A stretch of 64,000 nucleotides of DNA from a bacterium (GTDB taxonomy: Bacteria > Myxococcota_A > Bradymonadia > UBA7976 > UBA1532), in contig JAUHXC010000025.1 of NCBI GenBank assembly GCA_030427205.1, forward strand, positions 1 through 64,000, in the 5' to 3' direction. Positions 19,940 through 28,187 of this stretch are shown piece by piece. Each line of letters opens with the position of its first letter. Positions within the stretch are counted from its first letter, which is position 1. A model generated the notes under the pieces. That model was not told the DNA's origin. It saw nothing but the letters and a program-made list of their open reading frames with translations, and did not search any database. Both the position numbers and the translations under genes were made by a program.

Positions 19940-21268
19940 TCAGCGCCCGATGACGGGGGGTGGACGGGCTTCGACCGTGAACCACGCCGACGCCGCGCCC
20001 CAGCCATCACGCTCGGAGAGCCGATCGATGGCCAGCAGCAGATGGCCCTCGGCCTTGGGATCGGGGATCGCGCCGACGCCGACCGGATAAGCCTGCCCCG
20101 GCATGTCGTCAGCCTCGGCGGTCACCACCGCGACGATCCGTTCGGGCATGCCCACAGGCGCCGGCAGCGCCCTGAGAAGCAGCCCCTCGGCCCCGGGCAC
20201 ATCCCGCGGCAGGTGAAACCATGCCCCCGGCTGCACCATCACCGGCCTGCCCGATGCCATGGGCGCGAGGCGGACCACGCCGCCTCCTGCCAGCACGGCC
20301 AGGACCGTCAGATAGCCCCGGGCGCTGCTCCGAACCCGCAGTGACATGACCTCGCCGACCACGGGCCGGGATGGGTCGACCCGAACCTCGACTGCCACTG
20401 GACCTCGACGACGCGCGAGGCCCACCACCAACATGCGCACCGCGTCGGGCACTGCGCTGCGTCCGCGGCTGTTGAGCGTCCATACGTCGGGGCCTGCCGG
20501 CACCTCGATACGGGCAGACGCGACCAGATCGGAGAGGCTCGTGGCGTCGACGGCCCACAGCTCGACGGCGAACGTCCGCCCGTCGTGGGTGGCGTCGATG
20601 ACCCCGTAGAGCACCGTATCGGCCTGCGCATCGAGGATCATCTGGTCGAGCCCGGCCTCGTCGGTCGGCCAACGGGGACGAGCGACGGTCACACCGGCGG
20701 CGTGCAATCGATCAGCGATGAGCCCCGCGAGCAGAGCCCCAAAGTCGCTCGCCACGCCCGACCGTTCGAACGGCGGCACGAGTACGATGCGCCCGCGCGG
20801 GCGCAGATCGTCGCGCAGCAGGGCGACGGCCTCCTCGACCCGACGGGTCACGATGTCGGCCTTGGGCGCCTTGACCAGGGTCCAGATGCGCCCGTCGGGG
20901 CCACACCAAGGGGGCTCGGCGTAGAGCAGATCACGCACGGTCTCGCTCCAGATGCCGAACTGGCGGCTGCGGGCCTCCTCGGAGAACTCGCCGTTGCGTT
21001 CGGACCAGCGCCACCCCGTCGTGCCCTCCAGGACGATGCGGATCGAGCGCGCCAGATCATGAGCGGCGGCCATGTAGGACGCGTCCCGCGTCGAGCCGGC
21101 GCCGACCCCGTAGAGCCACTCGCCATCGCCGGCCGGTGGCACCGGCTGCCACGCTGGGCGGGGGCCGGGCAGGCAGTCGGCCGCCGGGCGCGGGGGCGAC
21201 AGAGAGGCGCAGGCCACCAACCAGAGCGCCCAGATCATGTGGATCAGCAATCGGGCGAATCGCATCAT
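19940..21268 (-). CDS. LPP20-like lipoprotein with DUF4384-type domain
   Basis: 442 residues; ATGATG start at 21268 behind GGAGGGG; lipobox LVAC (Cys20). The first half contains GEWLYGVGAG and AAHDLARSI, as in LPP20-type lipoproteins, followed by a region resembling outer-membrane assembly lipoproteins (IVLVPPFERSG, LADRLHAAGV type). Residues about 290-400 match the DUF4384 pattern (SLRVRSSARGYLTVLAVLAG, GVVRLAPM, then PGAWFHLP). DUF4384 modules are commonly linked with kinases and caspase-fold proteins; here a caspase gene is divergent 90 nt away and a kinase gene is convergent. Function unknown; assignment by pattern only. Confidence 0.75.
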   Translation of the reverse strand: MMRFARLLIHMIWALWLVACASLSPPRPAADCLPGPRPAWQPVPPAGDGEWLYGVGAGSTRDASYMAAAHDLARSIRIVLEGTTGWRWSERNGEFSEEARSRQFGIWSETVRDLLYAEPPWCGPDGRIWTLVKAPKADIVTRRVEEAVALLRDDLRPRGRIVLVPPFERSGVASDFGALLAGLIADRLHAAGVTVARPRWPTDEAGLDQMILDAQADTVLYGVIDATHDGRTFAVELWAVDATSLSDLVASARIEVPAGPDVWTLNSRGRSAVPDAVRMLVVGLARRRGPVAVEVRVDPSRPVVGEVMSLRVRSSARGYLTVLAVLAGGGVVRLAPMASGRPVMVQPGAWFHLPRDVPGAEGLLLRALPAPVGMPERIVAVVTAEADDMPGQAYPVGVGAIPDPKAEGHLLLAIDRLSERDGWGAASAWFTVEARPPPVIGR

Positions 21269-21289
21269 CCCCTCCGCAACCGCAAATGC

Positions 21290-21345
21290 GCGTGGAACAT
21301 TTTATAGCACTGATATACTATATCGCCACCGCTCACACCACCGAA
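21290..21345. promoter_or_regulatory. AT-rich divergent promoter island with a palindrome
   Basis: A strikingly AT-rich stretch in a GC-rich window between the divergent lipoprotein and caspase genes. It holds -10-like hexamers on both strands (TATACT at 21314-21319 on plus; TATAAA on minus) and the 13-nt inverted repeat GATATA-C-TATATC at 21312-21324, a possible operator. No good -35 box is visible. Confidence 0.5.
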
Positions 21346-21358
21346 AGCGATACACAAG

Positions 21359-23755
21359 ATGAATTGTGCCTGTACCCGAGGCTTCTCTCTATTCCACGCA
21401 CAGCGTATGCTGTCGCACATCCTTTGGTTGGCGGCCACTCTGGCAGCAGGCTGTGGCAGCCGACCGACGGCCCCCACGCCGGGGCAACGCATGGGCCCTC
21501 ACGTCGAGCAGCGAATCGACGATAGGGCCGTGATCATCGGCGTCGAGCACTACGACACCCAAGCGCCGGCCATCGCCGCCCGTGACGACGCCGAGTTGAT
21601 GGCGCAGGTGCTGCACGCCCGAGCGGGGGTGCCGAGACAGAACATACACCTGCTGCTCGACCAAGCGGCGACCGCCGGCGAGATCAGGCGCGCGATTCGC
21701 CGAGCGGCGCAGGAGACGCCGGAGGGCGCGACGCTGTGGATCTATTTCGCCGGGCACGGACTCGGCGTCGCAGGCGGCGACGCCTCCGCGCGCGGCGCCC
21801 GGCTGCTGGGCTCGGCGGTTCGGACGACATCGGTGGAGGCTGTCATCGAGGGCAGCGTCGGCCGGGACGAGGTCGTGGAGATGGCCTCGAGCAGCAGGGC
21901 GACCCGGGCGCTGATCATCTTCGACGCCTGCTTCACCGGAAAAGACCGCTCCGGCGCGCCGCTCACGCAGCTGCGCGGGATCGGCTACCAACCCGTCGGG
22001 CAACTCGACGCGCGCATCGCGGTGTGGAGCGCCACCAACGAGCACCAGTTCGCGAGCCTCGACCCCGATGCGCAGCACGGTGCGTTCACCTATGCAATGG
22101 CCCAGGTCCTCGATGGCTGGTCGGCCCGGGAGCGCGCGCTCAAGCTGGGCATCGCCATGGAGCGGGTGAGACAGCTGATGCGAACCCGGCAGTCGGGCGG
22201 TCCCCGCCAGGAGCCGACGCTGAACACCGGTGATCCACGACAACAGGAGTGGGTGATCGCGCAGGTGCCGCCCAACGACGTCGACAAGCACCGCGCGGAG
22301 GCACACGTCGAGCAAGTGATGCGGCACTTCGAGCGGATCGTGCCCGCGCTGTGGGGCGGTGGACGAGCGGCGCTGGTCGAGCTCGACGAGTTCAGCGCCA
22401 TCTACGACCGCCACCCACTCGGCAACCCGCTCCAGACCACCGCCGAGCGATGGCGGCGACACCTCGAGAGCGAGCTGGCTCGGCAGCGCGGCGTCACGCC
22501 GCCGGAGTCGACGATGTCAGCGAGCGCGGGCGAGGCTGCGTCGGAGATGTGCCGCCAGCCCTTCGACTGGGCTGGCCTCGACGCGGCGTGGACGCTGTCG
22601 GAATCCCTCCAGGGGCCGGGGCTCGCGGCGCACGCCGTCGCCAGGCTCACCACGCCCGTCGCCGGTCGCCCCGGGTGCGTAGCGACGCTCGTCGGACCCG
22701 ACCTGGCGGCGACGCTGGACGAATGCCTGCCCGGGCCGACCTGCGACGGCGTCAGCCTGACGTGGGGCCTCGGAGCACGGGCGGATGGTCCGCGCGATAC
22801 CCGACGTTGTCTGGGCATCGAGGCTCGCACACCGGCGGGTGGCGTGGTGCTGCTGAGGGTGGAGGGCCGGCCCGGCGACCGCTACGGCGCCGTCGCCCTG
22901 CTCCCACCCGACGGGATACGCCCCACCATGCCGAGCGCGATGGTTCACTTCCCATTCGGCGGGCGGGCCGCCCGCTCGCGGGGCGTGGTCGAGGCACGAT
23001 TCGGTCACTTCGAGCACAGCCACCAGAGCCCGGACGGTGCCCTGGGTGCGCCGTTGCTCGATGAACACGGCCGGCTCATCGGGCTCAACGGCGATGTAGG
23101 CTGTCGATCGTCCGGGCATCGACGGGTCGTGCGACTCGACGCCGCGGCCCTCGGGCTCGAGCCAGACGCCGCGTCGGATGGCCCGGTCGAAGGCGCCTTC
23201 ACCCTGGGCAACGGTGTGCTGCACGAGGGGGTCTATATCGGCTTCAGCCTCGGTCGAGCGACGGACGACCGCCTCTACCGTGGCTCGGTCCGCGCCATGG
23301 AAGGAGAAGCGGGCTATGTATGGCGCCGCGGTGCATGGGGGCTCTCGCTCGGTGGCTCCCACGGCACGGGCGAGCACACCGCCGAGGTTCCCACCTATAT
23401 CATCGGTGGGACGACCCGTCTCGTCCGATGGTACAGCACGACGACGACGCTGGACGCGGGCGGCATGTGGAGCACCTACCCCGGCATCACGTTGATCCTC
23501 ACGGCCCGGCTGGGGGCCGCGCAGATCGAGAGCGACGTGAAAGACGTGAAAGACGTGAGCGACATGATCCCGCTCTATGTCACCAACGCTCACCTGGGCG
23601 CCGAGATGACCGTTTGCGCCATCTCGATCTGCGCCACCTATGGCTATACAGCGCCACAGGACAGCCCGGGCGATCGCTTCAACGATGACAGCGTCGGCCA
23701 GCACGCCTTCAGTCTGGGTGTGCGCTTCGGCTTCATCGAGGCGCTGCTTCGATGA
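21359..23755 (+). CDS. caspase-fold (C14) peptidase lipoprotein with extra C-terminal domains
   Basis: 798 residues from ATG 21359 (ATG 21407 also possible); lipobox LAAGC (Cys32). Caspase p20-like domain about 52-300 with VIIGVEHYD, catalytic His133 in YFAGHG and Cys191 in DACFTG, so a peptidase is likely. A middle region (about 450-600) ends in GALGAPLLDEHGRLIGLNG, which resembles the Ser-loop of trypsin/HtrA proteases with the nucleophile Ser replaced by Leu: probably a dead protease-like binding domain (tentative). The last 190 residues alternate Gly/aromatic beta-strand patterns (YVWRRGAWGLSLGG, FSLGVRFGFIEALL), suggesting a membrane-associated beta-barrel. Divergent from the DUF4384 lipoprotein. 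Confidence 0.85.
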   Translation: MNCACTRGFSLFHAQRMLSHILWLAATLAAGCGSRPTAPTPGQRMGPHVEQRIDDRAVIIGVEHYDTQAPAIAARDDAELMAQVLHARAGVPRQNIHLLLDQAATAGEIRRAIRRAAQETPEGATLWIYFAGHGLGVAGGDASARGARLLGSAVRTTSVEAVIEGSVGRDEVVEMASSSRATRALIIFDACFTGKDRSGAPLTQLRGIGYQPVGQLDARIAVWSATNEHQFASLDPDAQHGAFTYAMAQVLDGWSARERALKLGIAMERVRQLMRTRQSGGPRQEPTLNTGDPRQQEWVIAQVPPNDVDKHRAEAHVEQVMRHFERIVPALWGGGRAALVELDEFSAIYDRHPLGNPLQTTAERWRRHLESELARQRGVTPPESTMSASAGEAASEMCRQPFDWAGLDAAWTLSESLQGPGLAAHAVARLTTPVAGRPGCVATLVGPDLAATLDECLPGPTCDGVSLTWGLGARADGPRDTRRCLGIEARTPAGGVVLLRVEGRPGDRYGAVALLPPDGIRPTMPSAMVHFPFGGRAARSRGVVEARFGHFEHSHQSPDGALGAPLLDEHGRLIGLNGDVGCRSSGHRRVVRLDAAALGLEPDAASDGPVEGAFTLGNGVLHEGVYIGFSLGRATDDRLYRGSVRAMEGEAGYVWRRGAWGLSLGGSHGTGEHTAEVPTYIIGGTTRLVRWYSTTTTLDAGGMWSTYPGITLILTARLGAAQIESDVKDVKDVSDMIPLYVTNAHLGAEMTVCAISICATYGYTAPQDSPGDRFNDDSVGQHAFSLGVRFGFIEALLR

Positions 23756-23830
23756 TCGCGCGTCCGGCCGGGGGACGGAGGCCGACGAGCAGGCTTGCCT
23801 CCACGCGCCCCGGCGGGCTATTCGACGGCC

Positions 23831-25936
23831 ATGGAGATCCGCGCCCTGGCCGAGCAGGTGCTCTTCGGAGAGCGCCTCGAAGACAAGCTGCTGCGCCCGG
23901 CCACGCTGAGTGATGCCCGGCCCGGCGCGGCCATCCGGCGCCCCGACGCGCCCGGACGCCCGACGGGTCTGGCGCCCGTGCGCCGCGCGCGTATCCCCTT
24001 CCCCACCGAAGCGCAGCTCGACGACGACGCGGTGCGCGGCGCGGTGCTGCATCGCTTCGCCAACCACGAGCTGATGGCCATCGAGCTGATGGCGCTGGCG
24101 CTGCTGCGCTTCCCCGACGCGCCGCGGGCGTTCCGCCGGGGCATCGTCGGCGCGCTGTTCGAAGAGCAGGAACACTTCTCGCTCTACCTCGAACGCATGC
24201 AGGCGTTGGGCTGCGCGCTGGGCGAGGTGCCGAGCAGCCCGATGTTCTGGGACATGCTCTCGCCGATGAGCGACCCGCAGGACTACGTGGTCGGCATGAG
24301 CCTGACCTTCGAGCAGGCCAACCTCGACTTCGCCCGCCACTATCGCGGGGTCTTCGCCCGGGTCGGCGACCGGGCGACGGCCGACGTGCTGAATCGGGTC
24401 TACGAGGACGAGATCGGCCACGTGAAGCTGGGGCTGGTGTGGTTCCGTCGCTGGAAGGACGATGCGGCGGACGACTGGTCGGCGTGGTCCGGCGCTCTGC
24501 CCGATCGGCTGCAGCCCAGCCGGGCCCGCGGCATCGGCTTCGACGTCGAGGGCCGACGACGGGCGGGCTTCGACGAAGACTTCATCCGCCGGCTGCGGGT
24601 CTTTCGCCAGTCGAAGGGCCGGGTGCCGGCGCTGCACCGGTTCAACCCGACCGCCGAGATCGAGCTCGCCGGCCGCACCCCGCCCAAGGTGGCCCGGCGG
24701 CTGACCCGCGATCTCGAGACGCTGCCGATGTTCGTCTGCGCGCGCGACGACGCGGTGCTCGTCTCCCGCCCGCCGCGGCCCGCCTTCCTCGAGCCGCTGG
24801 CCCGCGCCGGCTTCGTATTGCCCGAGTTCGTGACCGCCGACGAGGTCGAGGGGCGCCGCTTCAGCGCCGTCGAGCCGTGGGCGGCCACGGTCCGGGGCCT
24901 CGCGCTCGACGGGGCGCAGCTCGAGCAGGCGCGCGCCCCGACGCCCGCCGCGCTGTTCGGCAAGGAGTGGTCGGCCGCGCAGCTCGCCGAGTGCGGGCCG
25001 ACGCTGCCGCTGCCGGTGGACCCGCGGCATGTCGGGGTGGCCTGCGCCGATCGGGCCGCGGTCGCCGCGCAGGTCGGCCGGCTGCGGGCGGCGGGGTTCG
25101 ATGCCATCGTGGCGAAGGCATCGCTGAGCACCGCCGGCGGTGGCATCCGGCGGTTGCATGGCATGCCTTCCGAGATGGCATATAACACCGTCGCGGGCAG
25201 CGCGCCGGCTATGGGATCGAGCTCGGACCCGGCCGGGTCGCGGGGGTCGTCCAAGTGGCTCGATCGCTGGTTGAGCGCCGGACCGATCATCGTCGAGCCC
25301 TGGCTCGATCGGGTGCTCGATCTGGGCATCCAGCTGACGGTGCGCGGCCCCGACGACGTGCGGATCGACGGCATCACCCGCAACCTGGTCGATACCCGCG
25401 GGCGCCATCGGGGCATCCTGCTGACGCCGCTGGCCACCGGGCTGCCCGTCGCGCTGCGCATCTTCCTGATGAGCCGGCCGGTGCAGGCGACCCTGCGGGC
25501 GGTGGGCGATACCATCGGCCGGGCGCTGGCGGCGGCCGGGCACCGGGGCCCGGCGGCGATCGACGCGCTGGTGCATCGCGGCGGTGACGGCTACGGGCTC
25601 AAGCCGCTCGTCGAGGTGAACCCGCGCTGCTCGATGGGGCGCATCGCGCTGAACCTCCGGAAGCGCGTCGCCCGCGGCTGCGTCGCCGCCTGGCTTCAGC
25701 TTCCCGCCGCGCAGGCGCCGACGGCGGCCGCGTTCGAGAGCCGCGGGCGCCCGCCGCTGATCACCGGGGGCGTGCTGCCGACCAGTGATGCCCACGGGGC
25801 GCGCTTCGCGACGACGCTCTTCGTCGCGGCGAACCTCGACGGGCTGCGGGCGCAGCTCGCGCCGTACCTCGACGACGACGGCCCGGTCGATCCGGCGCTG
25901 CGCCCGGAGCCGATCACATGCCCCAGCGCTCCATGA
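23831..25936 (+). CDS. DUF455-like ferritin-fold domain fused to an ATP-grasp-like domain
   Basis: 701 residues from ATG 23831. The N-terminal half (about 1-270) is a DUF455/ferritin-like helical bundle with candidate di-iron ligands Glu80 (HRFANHE), Glu112 and His115 (EEQEH), Glu161 and Glu194-x-x-His197 (EIGH). The C-terminal half (about 330-680) looks like ATP-grasp: DAIVAKASLSTAGGG with a Lys, PIIVEPWLDRVLD, and LVEVNPRCSMGR as the metal-binding Glu/Asn segment. A ferritin-type oxidase joined to a ligase fold suggests amide-bond or peptide modification coupled to oxidation; substrate unknown. Its 3' end overlaps the convergent TPR gene by 23 nt. Confidence 0.8.
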   Translation: MEIRALAEQVLFGERLEDKLLRPATLSDARPGAAIRRPDAPGRPTGLAPVRRARIPFPTEAQLDDDAVRGAVLHRFANHELMAIELMALALLRFPDAPRAFRRGIVGALFEEQEHFSLYLERMQALGCALGEVPSSPMFWDMLSPMSDPQDYVVGMSLTFEQANLDFARHYRGVFARVGDRATADVLNRVYEDEIGHVKLGLVWFRRWKDDAADDWSAWSGALPDRLQPSRARGIGFDVEGRRRAGFDEDFIRRLRVFRQSKGRVPALHRFNPTAEIELAGRTPPKVARRLTRDLETLPMFVCARDDAVLVSRPPRPAFLEPLARAGFVLPEFVTADEVEGRRFSAVEPWAATVRGLALDGAQLEQARAPTPAALFGKEWSAAQLAECGPTLPLPVDPRHVGVACADRAAVAAQVGRLRAAGFDAIVAKASLSTAGGGIRRLHGMPSEMAYNTVAGSAPAMGSSSDPAGSRGSSKWLDRWLSAGPIIVEPWLDRVLDLGIQLTVRGPDDVRIDGITRNLVDTRGRHRGILLTPLATGLPVALRIFLMSRPVQATLRAVGDTIGRALAAAGHRGPAAIDALVHRGGDGYGLKPLVEVNPRCSMGRIALNLRKRVARGCVAAWLQLPAAQAPTAAAFESRGRPPLITGGVLPTSDAHGARFATTLFVAANLDGLRAQLAPYLDDDGPVDPALRPEPITCPSAP

Positions 25937-28175
25937 GATCGAGCTGCGCCTGCATGCGCTCGTCGGCATCCAGCGCGGCGAGCAGCTCGGTCCAGACGGC
26001 CGGCCCGGGCCAGTCGGCGCAGACCCGGGTCAGGCAGGCATCCAGCGCGGCGAGGTCGTCTTCGGGCACCGCGACGCGGGCGTAGAGCCCGGGCAGCTGC
26101 GCGCCGCTCTCGGGATCGGTCACCACGTAGTGCGCGCCGGTCACGTCGTACACGGTCCCGCCCAGCGCCGCGATCGCGGTCGAGAGCGCTTCGAACGCCG
26201 CCTCACCGGGGTGCCGGGCGTCGACGACGAAAGCCCGAAAGCCCCCCGCCTTGCGCACGGCGACCCGACGGTAGGTGTAGTGCGCATCCTCGTCGTCGTC
26301 GCCGTCGAGCGGCAGCGGATCGAAGATCACCTCGTCGGCGTAGTGGCACGGCTCGTGAGGCGGAGGCACGGTGAGCACCCGGGCGGTCACCGGGCCCGTG
26401 CGGCTGGCCCACACCGTCTGCGGCTCGTCGCCGCCCTCGATCGAGATGCGCACCGGCTCCCAGTCCTCCTGCACCGGCCCGTGCTCGCCGCTCAGCGTCA
26501 TGCCCAGCCGCGTCGCCGAGTCACGCACGGCCGGCCACGCGTCGAGCCGGGTCGCCACCAGGATGCGGCGCCAGTCCCACGGGCCCGGATCGACGCCGCG
26601 GGCGACCAGCGCATCGAGCGTCGCCAGCGCCGCGGCGGGATCGTCGTCGGCCAGCGCATCGGCCAATCGGGTCGCCGCGCCCGGATCAGCGGGATCGGCC
26701 GCCGCCTCGGCCCGCAGGATCGACAGCTCCGCCTCACGGTCGCCGGTGCGGCGGGCGGCGAGCAGGACCAGACCGCGGCCCTGGGCGGCCGCCTCGTCGT
26801 CGGGCGCCGTCGCCAGCCGCTCGCCGATGGCGCGCACCGCCGGCCAGTCGCCGCGCTCGGCCGCCAGCCGGCCCAGCTCGATCTCGACGCCCGGTTCGGG
26901 CCCATCGGCCGCCGCGCGCGCCCGGCGCAGCAGCGCCTCGGCCCGCTTCAGCTCGCCCAGCACCCGCCACGCGATGGCGGCGGCCACCGTCAGCCGGGGG
27001 TGATCCGGCCAGCGGTCGAGCGCCGGCAACAGCCGCTCGAGGTCGTGCTCCGGGTCTTCGCCGAGCGTATCGAGCAGCGCCTCGGCCGACTCCGGCGCCG
27101 GCGCCCCATCCTTCGCGTTGTTCAGCGCCTGCTCGACCGCCGCGAGCTTCTGCGGGGCGTCCAGCGGCGCGCGCAGCCGCGGCACCAGCGCCCGGGCGTC
27201 GTCCAGCGCGCGGCGGGCGGTCGACGGCCGCCCGCGGGCCAGGGCCAGCTCGGCCCGGATCAGCCCGATCTCGAACGCGTGGCGGATCACGCCGATGGCG
27301 GCCAGCTCGACGACGATCCCCCGCAGGCGGCGCTCGATCTGCCACGCGTGCGGGATCGCGCCGCGCAGCACGAGCGCGGCGACGGTCTCGACCCAGCCGC
27401 GATAGAGGCTGTGGGTGCCGGCGATGGCGTCGAAGCGCGGCAGGTCGTCGCGGGCCTCGTCGTCGCGGCCCAGCCCGACGAGGATGCGGGCCCGCTCGAT
27501 CTGCCGCGCCAACCGGCTGTCTTCGTCCTCGGGGTCGTCCATCAGCCGGTCGATGAGCGTCAGCGCCGCGTCGAACCGGCCCAGCTCGCGCAGGATCGAC
27601 GCCCGGCTGTCGCCCATGGGATCGGGATCCCACTCGTCGGTGGCAGCCAGCGCGACCTCCATGCGATCGATCTCCGCCAGCGCCTCTTCGGGCCGGCCGG
27701 CGTCGATGAGCGCGTCGACCAGCTCACCGCCGATGCAGCAGTAGCAGGGCCACGAGGCGTCGATGCGGCTCAGGGTCTCGCGGGACGCCGCCAGCCGCTC
27801 TTCGGCGTAGCCCGGCCCGTCGGCGTTGCCGTAGCAGTTGACCAGATCCTGGGTGACGCAGACGCTCTGCGGGCAGTCGCGGGTCTCGGGGCGGTTGGCG
27901 AACTCGAGCAGCGCGACCGCCTCGCCCATCCACGCGTCGACATGATGCCGGTGCAGGATCTGGCTCTGCAGGTTCCAATGGCGCACGAAGACCTCGAGCC
28001 ACGGGTGCTCGATGGCCCGGGTCAGCGCCAGCGCCTCGGGCACGATGGCGTCGACCCGCGCGTGCTCGTTGTCACACACCGCGGCCGGCAGCCGATGCAC
28101 CAGCTGCGACAGCCGATCGTGGCCCTCGGCGCTCAGGTCGCCGTGCACGCGCCTGACCCAATCCCAGATGTCCAT
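25914..28175 (-). CDS. large TPR/helical-repeat protein of unknown function
   Basis: 753 residues, no signal peptide, so cytoplasmic. About residues 1-560 are helical repeats of TPR character (AGRPEEALAEIDRMEVALA, LGRFDAALTLIDRLMDDPED, DWPAVRAIGERLATAPDDEA). The last 190 residues form a different alpha/beta domain (YTYRRVAVRKAGGFRAFVV, ATAIAALGG-type segments) with no recognised family. It lies 12 nt downstream of the Ycf46-like AAA ATPase on the same strand, so the two are co-transcribed; the TPR protein may recruit substrates or act as adaptor for the ATPase (inference). Confidence 0.75.
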   Translation of the reverse strand: MDIWDWVRRVHGDLSAEGHDRLSQLVHRLPAAVCDNEHARVDAIVPEALALTRAIEHPWLEVFVRHWNLQSQILHRHHVDAWMGEAVALLEFANRPETRDCPQSVCVTQDLVNCYGNADGPGYAEERLAASRETLSRIDASWPCYCCIGGELVDALIDAGRPEEALAEIDRMEVALAATDEWDPDPMGDSRASILRELGRFDAALTLIDRLMDDPEDEDSRLARQIERARILVGLGRDDEARDDLPRFDAIAGTHSLYRGWVETVAALVLRGAIPHAWQIERRLRGIVVELAAIGVIRHAFEIGLIRAELALARGRPSTARRALDDARALVPRLRAPLDAPQKLAAVEQALNNAKDGAPAPESAEALLDTLGEDPEHDLERLLPALDRWPDHPRLTVAAAIAWRVLGELKRAEALLRRARAAADGPEPGVEIELGRLAAERGDWPAVRAIGERLATAPDDEAAAQGRGLVLLAARRTGDREAELSILRAEAAADPADPGAATRLADALADDDPAAALATLDALVARGVDPGPWDWRRILVATRLDAWPAVRDSATRLGMTLSGEHGPVQEDWEPVRISIEGGDEPQTVWASRTGPVTARVLTVPPPHEPCHYADEVIFDPLPLDGDDDEDAHYTYRRVAVRKAGGFRAFVVDARHPGEAAFEALSTAIAALGGTVYDVTGAHYVVTDPESGAQLPGLYARVAVPEDDLAALDACLTRVCADWPGPAVWTELLAALDADERMQAQLDLMERWGM

Positions 28176-28187
28176 GCCCCTCCCCGC

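Noticed and set aside
22517..25969. A 1150-codon open frame on the minus strand
   Set aside because: It lies opposite the caspase and DUF455 genes, has a composition dominated by Arg/Gly/Ala/His typical of antisense frames in GC-rich DNA, and shows no domain.
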